Part shown: piece by piece, positions 1-5,348 of the stretch
How positions within the stretch are numbered: the stretch's first letter is position 1
Layout: every line of letters begins with the position of its first letter
NCBI GenBank assembly: GCA_021107685.1
Contig: JAIOSH010000186.1
Coordinates: 1-5,348 of the forward strand
DNA length: 5,348 bases
Direction of reading: 5' to 3'
Source of the DNA: Bacteroidales bacterium
GTDB lineage: Bacteria > Bacteroidota > Bacteroidia > Bacteroidales > SMBSF39
Made by a program: the position numbers and the translations under genes
Notes under the pieces: model-generated
What the model was told of the DNA's origin: nothing
Databases searched by the model: none
What the model saw: the letters and a program-made list of their open reading frames with translations, nothing else

Positions 1-1
1 A

Positions 2-1024
2 GCTTTATCTGCAATTAAAAATTATAAGAAATTTAAACATCTCACCTTTGAAACTGTGATGCTTAAAAAAGATGGAACTGAAATTCATGTTGAAAATAAC
101 ACAAAATTACTTTTAAATAAAAAAGGCATCCCAATTGGAATTCAAGGTTCTACCAGCGACATCACCGAACGCAAAAAAGTAGAACAAGAACTAAAAAAAC
201 ACCGCGAACATCTCGAAGGACTCGTAAAAGAACGAACCAAAGAATTAGAAGAAAAAACAAAAAATCTAACAAGGTCCCAACAATCTCTCACTTATCTCGT
301 GGAAGATGTTAACGAATCGCGTACAGAACTTGATGCTTCAAATAAAAAACTTGAAGTTGTTAATAAAGAACTTGAAGCATTTTCTTATTCGGTTTCCCAT
401 GACCTTCGTGCTCCGCTTCGCACTATTGACGGTTTTTCAAAAATAATACTTGAAGATTATTCTGATGTTTTAGATAATCAGGGAAAACATTATCTGCAGC
501 GTGTTAGAGCCGGATCTCAGAAAATGGGAAAATTAATTGATGAACTTTTAAACCTTTCAAGGATTGGAAGAAAATCAATAAAAAAGAAATCAATAAATTT
601 AAAAGCTGTTGCTAATGAATCATATAAAATGCTTGAAGATGATTGGAAAAACAGAAATATCAACTTTGTTGTTCATGATTGCTCAATAATAAATTGCGAT
701 AAGGATCTTATTCAACATGTTTTTATAAACCTATTTTCTAATTCTCTTAAATTTACAAAAAATAAAACAATAGCCGAAATTGAGTTTGGTTGCAAACAAA
801 AAAATAAACAAACAACATTCTTTGTAAAAGACAATGGAGTAGGATTCGACATGAAATATGCCGACAAACTCTTTTCACCGTTTCAACGACTTCATCGTGC
901 AGATGAGTTTGAAGGTTCTGGAATCGGTCTGGCAATAGTTCAACGAATAATTTACAGACATGGCGGAAAAATATGGGTAGAATCGGAAATCAATAAAGGG
1001 ACAACTTTTTATTTTACTTTATAA
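2..1024 (+). CDS. PAS sensor histidine kinase, C-terminal part (5' end outside window)
   Basis: The frame is open from base 2 and ends at TAA 1022-1024, giving 340 visible residues. The GTG/ATG near 56-61 lies inside a PAS domain and is not a credible start. Residues 1 to about 56 are the end of a PAS domain, closing with the DITER cap (about 53-57). Residues 57-127 are charged and heptad-like, a probable coiled-coil signalling helix. The HisKA dimerisation domain follows, with the phospho-acceptor His133 in SVSHDLRAP. The HATPase_c domain has Asn247 in the N box, DNGVGFD from Asp277 (G1), LFSPFQRLH (F box) and GSGIGLAIV from Gly305 (G2). All catalytic boxes are intact, so ATP-dependent autophosphorylation on His133 is expected. 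The visible part has no membrane segment, but the missing N-terminus could. The core resembles kinases that pair with Rcp1-type receivers, and one is encoded 181 bp downstream. The input signal cannot be read here. Confidence 0.95.
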   Translation, partial: ALSAIKNYKKFKHLTFETVMLKKDGTEIHVENNTKLLLNKKGIPIGIQGSTSDITERKKVEQELKKHREHLEGLVKERTKELEEKTKNLTRSQQSLTYLVEDVNESRTELDASNKKLEVVNKELEAFSYSVSHDLRAPLRTIDGFSKIILEDYSDVLDNQGKHYLQRVRAGSQKMGKLIDELLNLSRIGRKSIKKKSINLKAVANESYKMLEDDWKNRNINFVVHDCSIINCDKDLIQHVFINLFSNSLKFTKNKTIAEIEFGCKQKNKQTTFFVKDNGVGFDMKYADKLFSPFQRLHRADEFEGSGIGLAIVQRIIYRHGGKIWVESEINKGTTFYFTL

Positions 1025-1046
1025 CAAATTAATATAAAATGCCAAA

Positions 1047-1074
1047 TTGTTATATGGTTAAATAGTTAATTTTG
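1047..1074 (+). promoter_or_regulatory. Possible Bacteroidota-type promoter upstream of the receiver gene
   Basis: TTG at 1047-1049 is followed after 17 bases by TAATTTTG at 1067-1074, which matches the TAnnTTTG -7 element described for Bacteroides, with TTG as a -33 element. The spacing is slightly short of the usual value. The match sits inside an AT-rich repeat tract, so chance is a real alternative. If it is used, transcription would start near 1080 and the 23-bp repeats would lie in the 5' untranslated region of the receiver mRNA. Confidence 0.22.
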
Positions 1075-1117
1075 TAAATAATAAAATGATAAATGATAAA
1101 ATGCGTAAATGATAAAA
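1047..1117. repeat. Degenerate 8-bp tandem repeat tract (consensus about TGNTWAAA)
   Basis: Read in steps of eight from 1047, the units are TTGTTATA, TGGTTAAA, TAGTTAAT, TTTGTAAA, TAATAAAA, TGATAAA (seven bases), TGATAAAA, TGCGTAAA and TGATAAAA. T is constant at position 1 and positions 6-8 are nearly always A. The tract starts 22 bp after the kinase stop codon. The same unit style recurs in the other non-coding stretches of this window. No open frame of interest crosses it. Confidence 0.7.
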
Positions 1118-1120
1118 AAA

Positions 1121-1182
1121 TCCGTGAAAATTCGTGTTATCCGCGTAATCAGCGTTCTATTATCCGTGTAATTAGTGTTCTA
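1121..1182. repeat. 23-bp tandem direct repeat, two full copies plus a degenerate one
   Basis: Bases 1137-1159 and 1160-1182 are adjacent 23-bp copies beginning TTATCCG and ending GTTCTA. They match at 20 of 23 positions. The three differences, at unit positions 8, 14 and 17, are all C in copy 1 and T in copy 2. A weaker relative (TCCGTGAAAATTCGTG) precedes them at 1121-1136. The block is more GC-rich than the surrounding spacer. It resembles short dispersed intergenic repeats I recall from Bacteroidota-like genomes, but I could not verify this. No hairpin longer than about 3 bp was seen within a unit. Confidence 0.8.
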
Positions 1183-1205
1183 TTAAATAATAAATAAATT
1201 AAATC

Positions 1206-1643
1206 ATGAACCCAAAAAACATAAAATTTCTCTTAGTTGAGGACAATCCCGATGATGTTGAATTAACATTACGGGCATTCAGAAAAAATAATCTTGCTAA
1301 TGAGATTATTGTTGCTAATGATGGTGAAGAAGCTCTTGATATTATTTTTCAACGTATAGAAAAATACAAGAAACAATCGTTGCCTGACCTGATACTGCTT
1401 GACTTGCAGTTGCCGAAAGTGAGCGGACTGGAAGTTCTCAGGGAAATAAAAAATAATCCCGCTACAAAAATTATCCCTGTAATTGTTCTTACATCATCAA
1501 AAGAAGAAAAGGATGTTATTGAAAGCTACAATCTTGGCGTAAACAGTTACATCCGCAAACCCGTTGACTTCGACAAATTCTCGGAAGTTGTTTTACAGTT
1601 GGGATTATACTGGTTGTTGCTGAATGAAATACCACCGAAATAA
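1206..1643 (+). CDS. Stand-alone response regulator receiver protein, Rcp1-like (145 aa)
   Basis: This is a single CheY-fold receiver domain with no output domain, a normal length for the Rcp1-type regulators that partner phytochrome-like and PAS histidine kinases. The acidic pocket is Glu12/Asp13 in LLVEDNPDD, and the phospho-acceptor is Asp66 in LLDLQLPKVSG. The switch residue is Thr96 in VIVLTSS and the conserved lysine is Lys118 in YIRKPVD. The final stretch (DKFSEVV, then GLYWLLLNEIPP) is the usual C-terminal helix and tail of this subfamily. An in-frame TAA at 1200-1202, one codon before the ATG, excludes an earlier start. The leader is A/T-rich with no Shine-Dalgarno sequence. Its natural donor is the upstream kinase on the same strand, though the 181-bp spacer may carry its own promoter. 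It probably acts by protein-protein interaction or as a phosphorelay intermediate; the target is unknown. Confidence 0.95.
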   Translation: MNPKNIKFLLVEDNPDDVELTLRAFRKNNLANEIIVANDGEEALDIIFQRIEKYKKQSLPDLILLDLQLPKVSGLEVLREIKNNPATKIIPVIVLTSSKEEKDVIESYNLGVNSYIRKPVDFDKFSEVVLQLGLYWLLLNEIPPK

Positions 1644-1644
1644 A

Positions 1645-1684
1645 TGATAAAATGGTTAAATTGTTAGATGGTTGAATGGTTGTA
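1645..1684. repeat. 8-bp tandem repeat block directly after the receiver gene
   Basis: Five in-register octamers, TGATAAAA, TGGTTAAA, TTGTTAGA, TGGTTGAA and TGGTTGTA, begin one base after the TAA stop codon. They belong to the same unit family as the block at 1047-1117. The periodicity fades after 1692. Confidence 0.7.
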
Positions 1685-1725
1685 GGTTACGAGTTGATAA
1701 TTACGGGAATTAAATGATAATAAAC

Positions 1726-1743
1726 TTATATGGTTAAATAGTT
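1726..1743. repeat. 18-bp exact copy of a sequence in the preceding spacer
   Basis: TTATATGGTTAAATAGTT occurs here and identically at 1050-1067; the flanking bases differ. It contains the TGGTTAAA octamer of the periodic repeats, so it is part of the same repeat family rather than an independent site. Confidence 0.75.
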
Positions 1744-1753
1744 TACCCTGTTT

Positions 1754-1782
1754 ACCCCATGAATTTTTTATTTCTTTGGGGT
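1754..1782 (+). other. Imperfect hairpin in the spacer before the large sensor gene
   Basis: ACCCCA (1754-1759) pairs with TGGGGT (1777-1782). After a small T/TT mismatch, GAA (1761-1763) pairs with TTC (1772-1774), leaving an 8-nt T-rich loop. The run of T is inside the loop and none follows the stem on either strand, so this is not a typical rho-independent terminator. It is preceded by a 9-bp-spaced direct repeat of GTTTACCC (1741-1748 and 1750-1757), whose second copy forms part of the left arm. Function unknown; it could end the receiver transcript or be an mRNA structure. Confidence 0.4.
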
Positions 1783-1814
1783 GGAATGTGAAACGAATTG
1801 TAACTATTTCATCA

Positions 1815-1854
1815 TGGTTGAATTGTTAAATGGCTAAATTGGTTTATTGGTGAA
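1815..1854. repeat. Second 8-bp tandem repeat block in the same spacer
   Basis: Five octamers, TGGTTGAA, TTGTTAAA, TGGCTAAA, TTGGTTTA and TTGGTGAA, run in register. The first three fit the TGGTTRAA consensus well and the last two are eroded. Beyond it, 1855-1936 has no regular period, only AATGACAA twice (1879-1886 and 1905-1912). Confidence 0.6.
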
Positions 1855-1922
1855 GATAGAAGTAAGCAGTGGGCAATTAATGACAATCAAATGGCAGTGA
1901 GGCGAATGACAACTGAATGACT

Positions 1923-1936
1923 AAAATTTTAAAATT
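1923..1936 (+). promoter_or_regulatory. A/T-only leader directly before the start of the large sensor gene
   Basis: The 14 bases AAAATTTTAAAATT abut the ATG at 1937 and contain overlapping AAAATTTT and TTTTAAAA palindromes. No Shine-Dalgarno sequence is present. A/T-rich unstructured leaders of this kind are typical of Bacteroidota start sites. The in-frame TAA at 1922-1924 excludes an upstream start. Confidence 0.45.
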
Positions 1937-4900
1937 ATGAATAAACAAAAACTACATCTGCTCATCCTCGAAGATAATCCCGATGATGCAGAATTGATGG
2001 TGAGAGAACTTGAAGAGTCAGGATTTGTTTTTGAATGGAAAAGAGTTGAAACAGAAAAAGAGTTTAAAAAAGCCCTTGAAGAAAAATACGATTTAATTTT
2101 ATCAGACTTCAGGTTGCCTTCTTTTGACGGCATGTCTGCAATAAAACTTCAACAGCAAATAGCGCCCGAAATTCCGCTGATCCTTGTTTCAGGAACAATA
2201 GGCGAAGAACTTGCTGTTGAATGTATGAAAGCAGGAGCAAAAGATTATGTGCTTAAAGACAGGCTCTCACGGCTTAGTCCTGTTGTGAAACGTGCACTCA
2301 AGGAAGCAAAAGAACTCAAAAAACTTAAACAGGCTGAAGAAGCACAAAAAAAATCCGAAGAACAATTCAGATTAATTTCAGAAAACACTGGCGATGTTAT
2401 TACCTTACAAACATTTGACTTGAAATCGTCTTATACTTATGTAAGTCCTTCGGTTAAGGCATTAGCCGGTTATGAGCCGAAAGAGATATTAGGTAAGTCT
2501 TGTTTTGATATTATTCATCCCGAAGATAAAAAAGCACTATTTCCTTTATTAAAGAAATATATTGGTTATAAGTTAAAAAATCTTATTAAAGAAAAAGAAT
2601 CTGATTTTAGTAAAGTAATTGAATTACGCATTAAGGATAAATCGGGTAAATGGATTAATATTCAAAGTACAGTAAATATTGTTGGAAATCAATTACTGTT
2701 TGTTACCAGAGACATTACCGAACGCAAAGAAACAGAGGAAAAAGAAAAAGAACATCATAAAAATATTGAGTTTCTTTCCAAAACTGCAATGCGGTTTGTT
2801 GAATTTCCCCAAGATAAAGATATTTATAATTTTATTGGGGAACAGCTTCAAGAGTTTGCGGGCAAAGATTCTTATGTTGTTATAAATTCTATTGATACGG
2901 AAAAAAATATCCTGACCACCCGCTCGGTTCTTGGAATGGGAAAATTATCTGAAAAAGTTGTGGGTCTTTTGGGAAAGCATCCTGTGGGTATGACTTATAA
3001 TGCAAAAGATGAAGAACTTGTTTATCTTTCTGACGGCAAATTGCATTTATACGAGGAAGGATTATATGGAATATTATTAAAGACAGTTCCAAAGACAATT
3101 TGCAATTCCATAGAAAAATTATTGATTATTAAAAGAATTTACACAATCGGCCTCACAAAAGATAATGAATTATTCGGAACTATTGTAATATCTTTAAAAG
3201 AAGGTGCCGGTGAACTTAAGAATAAGCAAACAATTGAAACATTTGTAAAACAGGCTTCCATAGCAGTTCAAAAAAGGCAGGCAGAGAAAGCCTTAAAAGA
3301 AAGCAATGAAAATTTTCAACAGGTTGTGTCTAATATTACAACTATTGTTTGGAAAGCAGACATCGGAAACAACGGAACTTTTGAAAATACTTATACTTCA
3401 CCCGTTGTTGACGAATTATTGGACTTGCCCGCAGGAACAATAAAAAATGACTGGAATAAGTTTTTCAGCTATATACAACCCGAATATCTGGAACGAGTAA
3501 ACAACGCTTTCAGAGAAGCAATAGTATCGCCGGGTAAAGAAATTGATTGCGAATACGAAGTATTAAAAAATAATGGACAAACAGCTTGGTTTCATTCAAA
3601 AGTCAGGTGTTTTGAAAAAAACGGAAAATCGCACGTTTTTGGCTCTACAACAGACATCACCGAGCGTAAGCAGACGGAGGAGATGCTACACATAGAGAGA
3701 GACAACTTGAAAAATATTTTAAATGCGATGGAAGATGGCGTTTATATCGTTGACCAACAATATGATATCCAATATGTGAATCCTGTGCTTATAAAAGATT
3801 TCGGTATTTATGAGGGCAGAAAGTGTTATGAATATTTCCATGACAGAAAAGAGGTTTGCCCCTGGTGCAAGAATCCCGAAGTCTTTGCGGGAAAAACGGT
3901 GCGTTGGGAATGGTATTCATTCAAAAATAAGAGGACGTATGACCTGATTGACACCCCGCTGAAGAATCCTGATGGCAGCATTTCAAAGCTGGAAATATTC
4001 CGCAATATAACAGAACGCAAGCAAGCGGAAAATAAACTGATTCAAAAGAATGAGCAATTAGAAATGGTAATACAAGGGGCAAATTTGGGTTGGTGGGACT
4101 GGGATATTCCATCAGGTAAAGAAATATATAACGAGATACTCCCGAAAAATTTAGAATACAAACTTAGCGAAATAGAACCAAATATTAATTGGTGGGAAGG
4201 TAAAATTCATCCTGACGATTCAAAACAAGTTAACATAGATTTACAAGAACACTTTGATGGAAAAACAGAGTTTTATATAAATAAACATCGACTGAAAACC
4301 AGAACAGGAAAATGGAAATGGTTTGTTGATCATGGTAAAGTAATTTCAAGAGATAAAGATAGTAAACCAATCAGAATGATTGGGACACTCAGAGATATTG
4401 ATAATCAACAACGAGTAGAAGAAGTGCTGCAGGAGAGCGAAGAAAAACATCGGAAACTTATTGAAACTACTTCTGAAGGTTTCTGGCTTATCAATTCTGA
4501 AAATAAAACCATTGATGTGAATCAATCACTTTGCAATATGCTTGGATGTTTCAGGAATGAGATGATTGGAAAAATTCCCTTTGATTTTGTTGATGAAGTA
4601 AACCATAAAATATTCGCAGAACAAATTTTAAAATCAAAAACTACTAAACACAGAACTTATGAAATTTCGCTGAAAAAGAAAAATGGCACTATTTTTCCAG
4701 CACTTTTTAATGCAACATCTTTAGTTGATAAAAACGATAAACCTGCCGGATCGTTTGCATTTGTAACTGACATCACCGAGCGCAAAAAAATAGAAGAAGC
4801 AATACAGATAAGCGAAGAAAAATATCGCAATCTTGTTGAAAATATTGAAGAGGGAATAGCATCGGTTGATGAAAATGAAAAATTTACCTTTGTAAATCCT

Positions 4901-5314
4901 GCCACATGCAATATATTCGGATATGTAAAAGAAAAATTGCTTAAAATGAACTTGAAAGAATTTTTAACTCCGGAAGATCATCAAAGAATGTTACAACAAA
5001 CTGCTGTAAGAAAAACAGGTAAATCAAGTGAATATGATCTGAATATTATCATGAAGAACGGTGATATCCGTATTCTTACTACAAATGTCAGTCCCATAAT
5101 TGAGAACGGGGAATACAAAGGGGCTTTCGGAATATTTCATGATGTTACCGAGCGAAGGAAAGCACAAGAACAACTTAGAAAGAAAAACGAAGAATTAAGC
5201 ACTTTTAATAGATTAACAGTAGGCAGAGAATTAAGAATGATTGAACTGAAAAGTGAAATTAATGAACTGCTAAAAAAAATAGGGCAGGAAGGGAAGTATA
5301 AGATTGTGGAATGA
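1937..5314 (+). CDS. Multi-sensor REC-PAS-GAF-5xPAS protein lacking a kinase domain (1125 aa)
   Basis: A large, probably cytoplasmic sensor with no signal peptide or membrane segment. Residues 5 to about 120 are a receiver domain with Glu12/Asp13, phospho-acceptor Asp57 (LILSDFRLP), the SGT switch at 85-87 and Lys107 (DYVLKD). PAS1 spans about 138-264, a GAF-like domain 265-450, PAS2 456-580, PAS3 590-697, PAS4 702-828, PAS5 832-952 and PAS6 957-1075. Five of the six PAS domains end in a DITER-type cap (NITER in PAS3, DVTER in PAS6); PAS4 has DIDNQ instead. PAS3 carries Cys630, Cys641 and Cys644 (CX10CX2C). The tail 1076-1125 is a coiled coil with FNRLTVGRELRMIELK. No HisKA, HATPase_c, GGDEF, EAL, HD or DNA-binding domain follows. 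Complete proteins ending in this tail are, from memory, common in Bacteroidota and related groups, so truncation is not implied. Ligands are unknown. It may be phosphorylated by the upstream kinase and act through a separate partner. Confidence 0.93.
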   Translation: MNKQKLHLLILEDNPDDAELMVRELEESGFVFEWKRVETEKEFKKALEEKYDLILSDFRLPSFDGMSAIKLQQQIAPEIPLILVSGTIGEELAVECMKAGAKDYVLKDRLSRLSPVVKRALKEAKELKKLKQAEEAQKKSEEQFRLISENTGDVITLQTFDLKSSYTYVSPSVKALAGYEPKEILGKSCFDIIHPEDKKALFPLLKKYIGYKLKNLIKEKESDFSKVIELRIKDKSGKWINIQSTVNIVGNQLLFVTRDITERKETEEKEKEHHKNIEFLSKTAMRFVEFPQDKDIYNFIGEQLQEFAGKDSYVVINSIDTEKNILTTRSVLGMGKLSEKVVGLLGKHPVGMTYNAKDEELVYLSDGKLHLYEEGLYGILLKTVPKTICNSIEKLLIIKRIYTIGLTKDNELFGTIVISLKEGAGELKNKQTIETFVKQASIAVQKRQAEKALKESNENFQQVVSNITTIVWKADIGNNGTFENTYTSPVVDELLDLPAGTIKNDWNKFFSYIQPEYLERVNNAFREAIVSPGKEIDCEYEVLKNNGQTAWFHSKVRCFEKNGKSHVFGSTTDITERKQTEEMLHIERDNLKNILNAMEDGVYIVDQQYDIQYVNPVLIKDFGIYEGRKCYEYFHDRKEVCPWCKNPEVFAGKTVRWEWYSFKNKRTYDLIDTPLKNPDGSISKLEIFRNITERKQAENKLIQKNEQLEMVIQGANLGWWDWDIPSGKEIYNEILPKNLEYKLSEIEPNINWWEGKIHPDDSKQVNIDLQEHFDGKTEFYINKHRLKTRTGKWKWFVDHGKVISRDKDSKPIRMIGTLRDIDNQQRVEEVLQESEEKHRKLIETTSEGFWLINSENKTIDVNQSLCNMLGCFRNEMIGKIPFDFVDEVNHKIFAEQILKSKTTKHRTYEISLKKKNGTIFPALFNATSLVDKNDKPAGSFAFVTDITERKKIEEAIQISEEKYRNLVENIEEGIASVDENEKFTFVNPATCNIFGYVKEKLLKMNLKEFLTPEDHQRMLQQTAVRKTGKSSEYDLNIIMKNGDIRILTTNVSPIIENGEYKGAFGIFHDVTERRKAQEQLRKKNEELSTFNRLTVGRELRMIELKSEINELLKKIGQEGKYKIVE

Positions 5315-5348
5315 TACAATGATACAATGATATAATGATACAATGATA
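5312..5348. repeat. (TGATACAA)n tandem array starting at the stop codon
   Basis: The units are TGATACAA (5312-5319 and 5320-5327), TGATATAA (5328-5335), TGATACAA (5336-5343) and a partial TGATA at the window edge. The first unit supplies the TGA stop of the large sensor gene. Only one substitution (C to T) is seen in 37 bases, so this array is much less decayed than the related blocks upstream. It continues beyond the window by an unknown amount. Confidence 0.9.

Noticed and set aside
56..1024. Kinase gene starting at the GTG at 56 or ATG at 59
   Set aside because: The frame stays open to base 2 and the start would cut through the PAS domain; this is an internal part of a longer gene.
1121..1182. 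CRISPR array
   Set aside because: The copies are directly adjacent with no spacers and there are only two good units.
1754..1782. Rho-independent terminator for the receiver gene
   Set aside because: The T-run is in the loop, not after the stem, on either strand, and the stem is interrupted.
1644..1936. A small gene or RNA gene in the 293-bp spacer
   Set aside because: Frames are broken by frequent stops, and no tRNA-like fold or known riboswitch motif was recognised; the region is mostly octamer repeats.
2679..2885. Same-strand 68-aa open frame in another reading frame
   Set aside because: It overlaps the continuous PAS1-GAF coding frame and has no recognisable domain or plausible start signal.
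4657..4911. Antisense 84-aa open frame inside the large sensor gene
   Set aside because: It lies fully opposite a well-supported PAS-coding region and has a low-complexity, Ser/Phe-rich translation typical of the reverse complement of Lys/Glu-rich coding DNA.
1937..5314. Hybrid histidine kinase annotation for the 1125-aa protein
   Set aside because: No H-box, N-box or glycine-rich ATP-lid motifs are present after PAS6; the chain ends in a coiled coil.
5137..5343. Antisense 68-aa open frame over the 3' end of the large gene and the octamer array
   Set aside because: Its N-terminal part is translated from the TGATACAA repeat and the rest is the reverse of the coiled-coil tail; no family resemblance.

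Overview
The window is AT-rich (by eye roughly one third G+C). It holds the end of one gene and two complete genes, all on the + strand and all two-component signalling proteins. Neither complete gene has a recognisable Shine-Dalgarno sequence. Each ATG follows an A/T-only leader, and an in-frame stop just upstream fixes the start. That style, the AT bias and the protein flavour (kinases with PAS and 'SHDLRAP' motifs, an Rcp1-like regulator, a multi-PAS protein with an N-terminal receiver) best fit an environmental member of the Bacteroidota or a relative. This assignment is inference and no marker gene is present.

Layout: (1) 2-1024, the C-terminal part of a PAS sensor histidine kinase with a complete HisKA and HATPase_c core; its N-terminus lies outside the window. 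(2) 1025-1205, a spacer with an 8-bp-periodic degenerate repeat tract and a 23-bp tandem repeat. (3) 1206-1643, a stand-alone Rcp1-type receiver protein of 145 aa. (4) 1644-1936, a 293-bp spacer with more octamer-repeat blocks, an 18-bp copy of a sequence in the first spacer, a hairpin and an A/T palindrome before the next start. (5) 1937-5314, a 1125-aa protein arranged REC-PAS-GAF-PAS-PAS-PAS-PAS-PAS, with a coiled-coil tail and no kinase or other output domain. (6) From its stop codon to the window end, an (TGATACAA)n array that runs off the edge.

The likely logic is that the kinase phosphorylates the small receiver protein and possibly the receiver of the large protein. The large protein looks like a sensory or scaffolding partner that needs a kinase supplied in trans. 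No DNA-binding or enzymatic output domain is seen, so the final output must lie elsewhere.

No RNA genes, CRISPR arrays, transposases or convincing rho-independent terminators were seen. The protein families are familiar. The least explained material is the repeat family shared by all three non-coding stretches, and the cysteine-bearing PAS domain inside the kinase-less protein. I did not find a clearly new biological system.
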